Assembly: GCA_903921455.1 (NCBI GenBank)
Contig: CAIXPZ010000064.1
Coordinates: 1 to 38,976, forward strand
Length of the DNA: 38,976 bases
Direction of reading: 5' to 3'
Source: an uncultured Verrucomicrobia subdivision 3 bacterium
GTDB lineage: Bacteria; Verrucomicrobiota; Verrucomicrobiae; Limisphaerales; UBA11358
Below, piece by piece: positions 34,200 through 38,976 of the stretch (position 1 is the first letter of the stretch; every line of letters begins with the position of its first letter). Below the pieces are notes generated by a model. That model searched no databases, had not been told where the DNA came from, and was given only the letters and a program-made list of their open reading frames with translations. The position numbers and the translations under genes were made by a program.

Positions 34200-34228
34200 A
34201 GCGCCGTCGGCGCGGAATCTTTGTAGAG
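34200..34228 (+). repeat. AGCGCCG-type palindromic repeat, copy A
   Basis: AGCGCCGTCGGCGCGG followed by TTTGTAGAG. Together with the minus-strand reading of copy C it gives a shared layout: AGCGCCG, GGCGCGG, a TTTGTAGA tail and then ATC-CCC. Confidence 0.72.
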
Positions 34229-34275
34229 CATCATCCCCAAAGGAAATCAAAGTCTTTGCGGACGGCCACCATGAT

Positions 34276-34292
34276 GCCGCGCCTACGGAGCT
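34276..34292 (-). repeat. AGCGCCG-type palindromic repeat, copy B
   Basis: The minus strand reads AGCTCCGTAGGCGCGGC, the same palindromic core as copies A and C with one altered base in the left arm. It lies in the same orientation as copy C. Confidence 0.6.
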
Positions 34293-34310
34293 GATGAACG
34301 ATGGCCGGGG

Positions 34311-34342
34311 GATTCTACAAATATGCCGCGCCTAACGGCGCT
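34311..34342 (-). repeat. AGCGCCG-type palindromic repeat, copy C
   Basis: The minus strand reads AGCGCCGTTAGGCGCGGC, then ATATTTGTAGAATCC. It is inverted relative to copy A and shares its TTTGTAGA tail. Confidence 0.72.
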
Positions 34343-34367
34343 GTGGTAGACACCTAAAAGTTGCCAA

Positions 34368-36080
34368 TCAATGTTCAGACAACTGATCCTTGTATTCTGA
34401 ATTTTTGAGAATTTCCTCTCTAGTCAACAAATGACCATCCTTTGACAAATAGGAAAAACTGTCCAAAGGAGTCACCATCTTTGAGCGGTGTTCACTAACT
34501 CTTGTGTTCTTGGGAACTTGTATCTGCGGGGCGGGTTCGGTCCGCACTACAATATTGGTCGCAACTCCTTCATAAACGATGTTTCGGGTAATAATCACCC
34601 CAGCCCTGGAACCAATGAACGTATTGTTCACTTGAAATTGTTGCGCCACCTCATTGCCACCAACATTTGTCCACGTTACGACCCGGTAAATCGCGTTAGT
34701 GAAAATCTCCTTGGTCAGGGGTGCCAACGCTTTGATTTGATCGGGGTTGCCATACTCCGACAAGGTCTGCAACATGAACGGAGCCTGACTGTTTAAAGTG
34801 TAAGAAATGTCAGCGATTTCATTGGCAGTGCGGAATGGGCTGCCCATGGAGAAAATCGGTGGAAGTCGAGCCGTCGTCTGATTTACATTGGTTCCTCCCA
34901 AGTGAAAACAATAAGCCATCCACACCGGGCTGATCAGGCCAAAAGAATATTCGGGAACCTCCCCGTCATTTATCGTCAAATTCGCATCATTTTCTGATTT
35001 AACGGGGGTTTTTAGTTTGACCAGTTTGGCGCCCCCATTTTTTACCTGATACACTTCCGTAGCCATCAAACCGGGAACAAGTCGTATTAATAGGTAGGAA
35101 TCCTTGCCGAGCATACCGTATTCAAATCCGCTTAATGACAGATTATCCATCGGTCCCGCTTCAATTCTGGCTTTGTCATCCCAGATTTTTACTGTGAAGT
35201 TGTTTGTAATTGTTCGGAGTGTTTTTGCTTCAGCGTAGTAAATACTTTGCTTGATGATTCCGCTGATTTCCAAAACCGAGACTTGTTTTGGCACTTTGGT
35301 TGCATACCGCGCAACTAAACAGGCGCTAATTACCAACAGCCCAGTTACAACCACTGCGGTGGCAATTTTACTTTTTGTCCAAGCCATCGTTTGCAAAGTC
35401 CCCTTGACGAGCGCAGTAATCGAAGTTGTCGTCGCCGCGCCTTTGGCGGCCAGCACGGAAACTTTGGCCACCAACGCGGCTGGCGCGGCCTGCACGGAAT
35501 TTTCCACCACGGCGGTGGCGAGGAGCGCTCCACCAAACTTGATGCCCTGCTTGGCGAGGAGGGCGTGAAGTTTGTCGAGGGCACGGTTCACGCGCACGCG
35601 GGCGGCGTCCTCGCTCACGCCCAGGGCCGCGCCCACGTCGCCCAGGGTTTTATTCTCAAAAAACCGGAGCAGCACGGCGGCGCGGTCGCGCTCGCCCAGG
35701 GCATCCACGGCCTCATCCAATTGCGGGGCGATCTGCCGCCAGGCGGCGTCGGTTTCGGGCGGGTTGGCGGTGGTTTCCATGTAGGCTTGGTGTTCGCGCT
35801 GCTGGCGGCGGTGCTGCTGTTTCAGGGCATCGGCGGCGGCGTAGCGGGTGGTCAGGTGCAGCCACGCGGTCAGGATGGTCTGCGGCCCCAGGGTCCCGGC
35901 CTTGCGGGCGAGGACGATGAAGACGGCTTGCGCCACGTCCTCGGCCAGCCCGGCGTCGCCGGTGCGCCGCAGGGCGGCGGCGTGGACGAGCGGCAGATGG
36001 CGCCGGACGAGTTCCGCAAAGGCGGGCTCGGACCGGGTGGCGGCGAATTCCCGCAGCAGCGTCAGGTCGTCAGTCAGCAT
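34368..36080 (-). CDS. ECF-type sigma factor fused to a membrane-anchored C-terminal domain
   Basis: A 570-aa protein. The N-terminal half is an ECF sigma factor: region 2 at about 8-92 (FAELVRRHLPLVHAAALRRT, AEDVAQAVFIVLARKA, TAWLHLTTRYAAADALK) and region 4 at about 115-176 (DEAVDALGERDRAAVLLRFF, SEDAARVRVNRALDKL). Next come an Ala-rich stretch (185-215), one membrane segment (about 237-257) and a C-terminal domain of about 310 residues that I cannot assign and that should lie outside the cytoplasm. Such sigma-plus-tail proteins occur in Verrucomicrobia and Planctomycetes. Here the sigma part is about 70-80% GC and the tail about 40-45% GC, so the fusion looks composite. No separate anti-sigma gene is adjacent, so the tail may sense a signal itself. 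Confidence 0.88.
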   Translation of the reverse strand: MLTDDLTLLREFAATRSEPAFAELVRRHLPLVHAAALRRTGDAGLAEDVAQAVFIVLARKAGTLGPQTILTAWLHLTTRYAAADALKQQHRRQQREHQAYMETTANPPETDAAWRQIAPQLDEAVDALGERDRAAVLLRFFENKTLGDVGAALGVSEDAARVRVNRALDKLHALLAKQGIKFGGALLATAVVENSVQAAPAALVAKVSVLAAKGAATTTSITALVKGTLQTMAWTKSKIATAVVVTGLLVISACLVARYATKVPKQVSVLEISGIIKQSIYYAEAKTLRTITNNFTVKIWDDKARIEAGPMDNLSLSGFEYGMLGKDSYLLIRLVPGLMATEVYQVKNGGAKLVKLKTPVKSENDANLTINDGEVPEYSFGLISPVWMAYCFHLGGTNVNQTTARLPPIFSMGSPFRTANEIADISYTLNSQAPFMLQTLSEYGNPDQIKALAPLTKEIFTNAIYRVVTWTNVGGNEVAQQFQVNNTFIGSRAGVIITRNIVYEGVATNIVVRTEPAPQIQVPKNTRVSEHRSKMVTPLDSFSYLSKDGHLLTREEILKNSEYKDQLSEH

Positions 36081-36206
36081 TTACCTATTAAATGGCCGCC
36101 GAACGCAAAACCGAACAAAATATTTTAAATTATTTTTTGGGGGAGCTGTTTTGGCCACAGATGGGCACAATCTGAAGCATTGATTCAGATAAAAGGATAT
36201 TAGCAG
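36081..36206. other. AT-rich intergenic region with no gene
   Basis: 126 bp separating the divergent sigma-fusion gene and the small plus-strand ORF. It contains AT-rich runs (AATATTTTAAATTATTTTTT) that could hold promoters, a GGCCACAGATGGGCACA sequence, and an AAGGA ribosome binding site 9 bases before the ATG at 36207. Nothing else is recognised. Confidence 0.4.
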
Positions 36207-36614
36207 ATGGCTCGGAAAACTGAAGAGTATTCTGGTCAAACCGGCAGAATTTTCGGCTATTGGTGGCAGCTTTTACTGACATTTTCACTGGATGTGATTT
36301 GCGGTTGCGCGAGCATACAGTTATTTCGATCCAACCGAATGAAAACACTATACATCGATCCGGACGGGGGAGCATTCGGAAGCTCTGTGGCACACGTGAA
36401 ACATCCGGGAAACGCCAATGCAGCCGAGGAGAAGTTCCTCGAGGAGTTGGAACGGGAGATTTTTGATTTGCAGATCGCCAACCGGGGCAAGGACTATTTG
36501 ATTGGCGAATTGAACAAGGAACAGAGGTCGGTTTTTGACCAACTCCTGACGGCCAACCGGACTGTAGGTGAGTTGGAAACGAAGCTGAATCAGTTGAATG
36601 GGCCGAAAATGTGA
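36207..36614 (+). CDS. Small coiled-coil protein or truncated remnant of a larger regulator
   Basis: A 135-aa frame with a fair Shine-Dalgarno (AAGGA about 9 bases before the ATG). The first 44 residues are not typical protein. From Met45 (MKTLYIDPDGG, alternative start 36339) the sequence improves. Residues about 73-130 form a strongly charged helical coiled-coil segment (AEEKFLEELEREIFDLQIAN, then LIGELNKEQRSVFDQLLTAN). It could be the C-terminal part of a DNA-binding or phage-type protein whose helix-turn-helix is missing; this is inference. A longer minus-strand frame over the same region reads poorly. A tRNA-like fragment follows 27 bp later. Existence as a functional gene is uncertain. 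Confidence 0.5.
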   Translation: MARKTEEYSGQTGRIFGYWWQLLLTFSLDVICGCASIQLFRSNRMKTLYIDPDGGAFGSSVAHVKHPGNANAAEEKFLEELEREIFDLQIANRGKDYLIGELNKEQRSVFDQLLTANRTVGELETKLNQLNGPKM

Positions 36615-36641
36615 GCGCGATTGGTCTAAAAAAGAATAAAA

Positions 36642-36667
36642 TGGATTTGAACCAATGACCTTCAGCC
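36642..36667 (-). other. tRNA 3'-half-like remnant
   Basis: On the minus strand the sequence AAGGTCATTGGTTCAAATCC resembles a tRNA variable loop plus T-arm, as in many bacterial tRNA-Met genes. The T-stem has one mismatch, and no matching acceptor stem, D-arm or anticodon arm is found upstream. It is probably the relic of a tRNA gene or an attachment-site copy. Confidence 0.45.
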
Positions 36668-36732
36668 GCATACAAATCAATTGTCCATAAATGTGAACCC
36701 TATCAAGGCCATTTTTTTAAAATAGCTTTATT

Positions 36733-37791
36733 TCACCGCATTGCAGTATTGCGAGAACACGAGGAAATATTGTGTTTCTGGTTTAGCCGGAATGCGCGCG
36801 GTGAACAACCCATCTGCCGCGTAAAGACGTTGGTGAAATACTGGCTCGAAGAAAACCCGCAGTCCAAGGCAATATCCACGATTGGACGTTTTGTTTCACT
36901 CAACAAAAGTTTGCCGGCGTGATTGACGCGGGCATACATCAAATAGCGCGCGGGGGTGAAATTTGTCGCCTGCCGGAAGTGGTGCACGAACTGGGTCACT
37001 CCCAGATGACAACTGGCGGCCATTTTCTCCAAAGTCCACGATTCACTTATAGAGTCCCCCAACTCTGCGATGAATTGTTGCAGGGTGCGTTCGGTGGTGG
37101 CCAGAGACTTTCGCAGCGAAATCCGGCGGGCGCGAAAATTATCCAGCACGGCCAGTAAAACTTCATTGATCAAAACCGCGAGCCGAGACGTGTCGCTGGC
37201 ACCCCTATTTTCCTCTACGGCGCGATTGAGGCCGAGAAAGCAGCGGCGAATATCCGGCGATCCCGGCCAGATAAACTGTTCGTTTTGGCGCAGGCAGCGT
37301 GTCAACTCGGCGAGATCGCTTGGACTCACAATAATCCACGGCGGCCAGTGCCATGTCTGGTGCGGACGACGCACGCCAACATCCAGGATAAGCCAAATTA
37401 AGCGGCTCGCACCAACATGGGGATTACCCAGTTGATGTGGTTGCCACGGGCGCGTGATGAGAAATTCATCGTGGCGCAGCCGTTCAGAGCAGTTCTCGAT
37501 CCTTGCCTCAATTTCGCCGCTAGCCAAAAAGGTGATTTCAATGCCTTCGTTGCGATGCATCGGCAATCCCCAGTGTTGCGCCGAAGTGGCATCCCAACTC
37601 CCAACACTGCGCAAGCCGGGAAGTTCATTTGCCGACAATCGCCGTCCCGGATAACCCGCGCGGCCGAGCGCGTGCAACTGCACCGCACCGGCGTCGGCCG
37701 CTGTCACGAGCGCGCGGCAACTGTCGGCAACAAAAGTCCGCCCGTTTGCGCGGTAGGTGGCGCGATGATGGGCTTTCTTCGATGCTGGCAT
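36733..37791 (-). CDS. AraC family transcriptional regulator
   Basis: A 352-aa regulator. The N-terminal half (about 40-160) is a cupin-like ligand-sensing domain (HRNEGIEITFLASGEIEAR, RPWQPHQLGNPHVG). The C-terminal two helix-turn-helix motifs (about 245-345) follow the AraC pattern: LEKMAASCHLGVTQFVHHFR, RVNHAGKLLLSETKRPIVDIALDCGFSSSQY in outline, and FTRQMGCSPRAFR at the end. Such regulators usually activate sugar-use genes. It is divergent from thuA across 123 bp, so control of the thuA-oxidoreductase pair is the natural hypothesis. Confidence 0.93.
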   Translation of the reverse strand: MPASKKAHHRATYRANGRTFVADSCRALVTAADAGAVQLHALGRAGYPGRRLSANELPGLRSVGSWDATSAQHWGLPMHRNEGIEITFLASGEIEARIENCSERLRHDEFLITRPWQPHQLGNPHVGASRLIWLILDVGVRRPHQTWHWPPWIIVSPSDLAELTRCLRQNEQFIWPGSPDIRRCFLGLNRAVEENRGASDTSRLAVLINEVLLAVLDNFRARRISLRKSLATTERTLQQFIAELGDSISESWTLEKMAASCHLGVTQFVHHFRQATNFTPARYLMYARVNHAGKLLLSETKRPIVDIALDCGFSSSQYFTNVFTRQMGCSPRAFRLNQKHNISSCSRNTAMR

Positions 37792-37914
37792 TTTAGTTTT
37801 GTTTTGCCGGTTAGGATCCGCCGAGAATAGGCCTATTACGCAAACTTGTAAAATCCTTCGGTGAAGAAATCTGCAAGATTCCCTTGAACCATTTGTTATG
37901 CTCTCAACACTCCA
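37792..37914. promoter_or_regulatory. Divergent AraC/thuA regulatory region with a candidate operator
   Basis: 123 bp between the divergent start codons. A dyad at 37845-37877 has CTTG, a 7-nt gap, CTTC, GGT, GAAG, a 7-nt gap, then CAAG. The flanking arms are perfectly symmetric. It is a candidate binding site for the adjacent regulator, although AraC proteins more often use direct repeats. I see no clear -35/-10 pair. Confidence 0.35.
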
Positions 37915-38712
37915 ATGAAAACTTTGCTGGCACTGAACCGGTTTCCGGTAGCGTTCGTCGCGCTAATCGCAATGTTTTGCTTGGGGTTGGCACCCGCCGC
38001 CGAACCGGTTGTCCGCGTATTGATCTTCAGCGGGCAAAACAACCACGATTGGCGAGCGACCACGCCCAAGCTTAAATCCATCCTCGAAAGCAGTGGACGA
38101 TTCACGGTGGACGTCACCGAACATCCTGAGCAATGCAACGCTACCACTTTTGCCAAATATGATGTGCTTTTGAGCAACTGGAACACCTACGGACAACCCA
38201 CCGTGACCAACTGGCCGACGACAATGCGAGAGGCTTTTCTGCATTTCGTCCGTGACGGAAAGGGATTTGTTTCCATCCACGCAGGCAGTTCGGCGTTTTA
38301 TGACTGGTCGGAATACCAGCAAATCGTCGGTGGAACTTGGAAAACCGGTCAAACGGGTCACGGGCCTCTGCATGAGTTCCCCGTCAAAATCGTAAACGAA
38401 AAGCATCCCATCACGGAAGGTCTGACAAATTTTGTCACGACTGATGAATTATGGCATCGCACTGATTTGCAGACAAATATTCAAATCTTGGCAACGGCTT
38501 ATTCCGCGCCGCAATGGGAAGGCACCGGCAAGGACGAACCGGTTGCTTTTGTCACGCAGTTTGGTCTGGGGCGTGGATTTAATTTGTTGCTCGGCCACAA
38601 CCCAGCAGCGATGGATGCCGCCGGATTCCAACAACTACTCAGACGCGGCACCGAGTGGGCCGCAACTGGAAAAGTTACAACGGCGCAAATTGAATCGAAT
38701 CAAAGAAAATAA
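37915..38712 (+). CDS. Exported ThuA-domain protein
   Basis: A 265-aa protein of the ThuA (trehalose-utilisation-like, class I glutamine-amidotransferase-fold) family. A signal peptide covers about residues 1-29 (ending GLAPAAEP). The domain opens with VLIFSGQNNHDWRATTP and contains DVLLSNWNTYG, GFVSIHAGSSAFYDWSEYQQIVGG, HPITEGL, DELWHRTDL and PVAFVTQFGLGRGFNLLLGHN. The family is usually found beside Gfo/Idh/MocA dehydrogenases in Verrucomicrobia and Planctomycetes, as here. The next gene's ATG follows the stop codon directly, so the two form an operon. A substrate cannot be inferred. Confidence 0.92.
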   Translation: MKTLLALNRFPVAFVALIAMFCLGLAPAAEPVVRVLIFSGQNNHDWRATTPKLKSILESSGRFTVDVTEHPEQCNATTFAKYDVLLSNWNTYGQPTVTNWPTTMREAFLHFVRDGKGFVSIHAGSSAFYDWSEYQQIVGGTWKTGQTGHGPLHEFPVKIVNEKHPITEGLTNFVTTDELWHRTDLQTNIQILATAYSAPQWEGTGKDEPVAFVTQFGLGRGFNLLLGHNPAAMDAAGFQQLLRRGTEWAATGKVTTAQIESNQRK

Positions 38713-38976
38713 ATGAAAAAAAACATTCTCGAATTATCCCGTCGCAAATTCGTTGGCGGCCTGTTGCGCGGCGCAATTGTTGCCGCTGTCGCTCCCAATT
38801 TCATTCCGCTGCGCGTGCTGGCGGGTGAAAACACGCCGAGCAAAAAAATTCAGCTTGGACACATCGGCGTGGGCGGACGGGGAACCCAGTTGTTACAGAA
38901 TTTTCTCGCAGTCGAGTCCGCTGTTTCGGTCGCCATCGCCGACCCGTTTCGCCAGCGGCGCGAAAGTGGCGGCAAG
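38713..38976 (+). CDS. Gfo/Idh/MocA family oxidoreductase with TAT signal, 5' part (3' end outside window)
   Basis: The first 88 residues are visible. A twin-arginine-type signal (LSRRKFVGGLLRGA then IVAAVAPNFIPLRVLA) is followed by KIQLGHIGVGGRGTQLLQNF, the GxGGRG Rossmann motif of this family. Exported, TAT-dependent members are common in Verrucomicrobia and Planctomycetes, where they act on polysaccharide-derived sugars. The ATG overlaps nothing but starts immediately after the thuA stop. Family assignment rests on this N-terminus only. Confidence 0.88.
   Translation, partial: MKKNILELSRRKFVGGLLRGAIVAAVAPNFIPLRVLAGENTPSKKIQLGHIGVGGRGTQLLQNFLAVESAVSVAIADPFRQRRESGGK

Noticed and set aside
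33600..34342. Possible CRISPR array
   Set aside because: The repeats are either directly tandem without spacers or single palindromes of different types; no constant repeat with regular unique spacers and no cas gene is present.
36130..36675. A 181-codon minus-strand frame between the sigma-fusion and AraC genes
   Set aside because: Its Ser/Pro/Arg-rich translation has no secondary-structure pattern, and the plus-strand coiled-coil frame with a ribosome binding site fits better.
36642..36740. A complete tRNA gene on the minus strand
   Set aside because: Only the variable loop and T-arm match; no D-arm, anticodon arm or pairing acceptor stem is present upstream.

Overview
The window looks like a chromosomal stretch from a member of the Verrucomicrobiota, probably near the Pedosphaera/Limisphaera lineage. 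I infer this from the PVC-type GyrA, the PVC-type EPSP synthase motif (QECER), an RNA polymerase ECF sigma factor with a long membrane-anchored tail, a Planctomycete-type cytochrome c domain, ThuA and Gfo/Idh/MocA proteins, tandem DUF481 proteins and the palindromic intergenic repeats. No rRNA gene or complete tRNA gene is visible. Coding sequence is mostly around 55-62% GC by eye, with a few clear exceptions. Recognisable Shine-Dalgarno sequences are rare.

Layout. 1-5430 (+): end of gyrB, then gyrA and two DUF481 outer-membrane-type paralogues, closed by a bidirectional terminator. 5488-11103 (-): pdxH with a small membrane protein gene, and a very large GH13+GH133 glycogen debranching enzyme. 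11246-13845 (+): a TPR/MshEN protein and a PilB/GspE ATPase. 13842-17247 (-): an unknown Pro/Asn-rich exported protein, an FmdB-type zinc ribbon, a slipin and an NfeD-type membrane serine protease. 17367-19800 (+): cysS, tmk and a DUF4404 gene. 19797-23434 (-): tyrA-aroA-cmk-plsC. 23533-25435 (-): a CbiX-like chelatase and a Gfo/Idh/MocA oxidoreductase. 25545-25955 (+): a small cytochrome c. 26084-30882 (-): a small lipoprotein, then the TPR lipoprotein-cvpA-dnaG run. 30913-31959 (+): an exported DUF362 protein. 32072-33484 (-): the NAD(P)HX repair enzyme. 33485-34367: a gene-free stretch packed with repeats. 34368-36080 (-): the sigma-factor fusion. 36207-36614 (+): a small ORF followed by a tRNA-like remnant. 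36733-37791 (-): an AraC-type regulator, divergent from thuA and a second Gfo/Idh/MocA gene that runs off the window.

Most of the window is housekeeping: DNA topology and replication priming, nucleotide kinases, aromatic amino acid synthesis, cofactor salvage and repair, and storage-glucan breakdown. I found no phage, CRISPR array or defence island. The most unusual material is the cluster of palindromic repeats next to a 21-bp minisatellite (33600-34342), the ECF sigma factor whose sigma half and periplasmic half differ sharply in base composition, a low-GC patch in the middle of aroA, a MITE-like inverted repeat filling a convergent gap at 31961-32068, and a eukaryote-like two-domain debranching enzyme.
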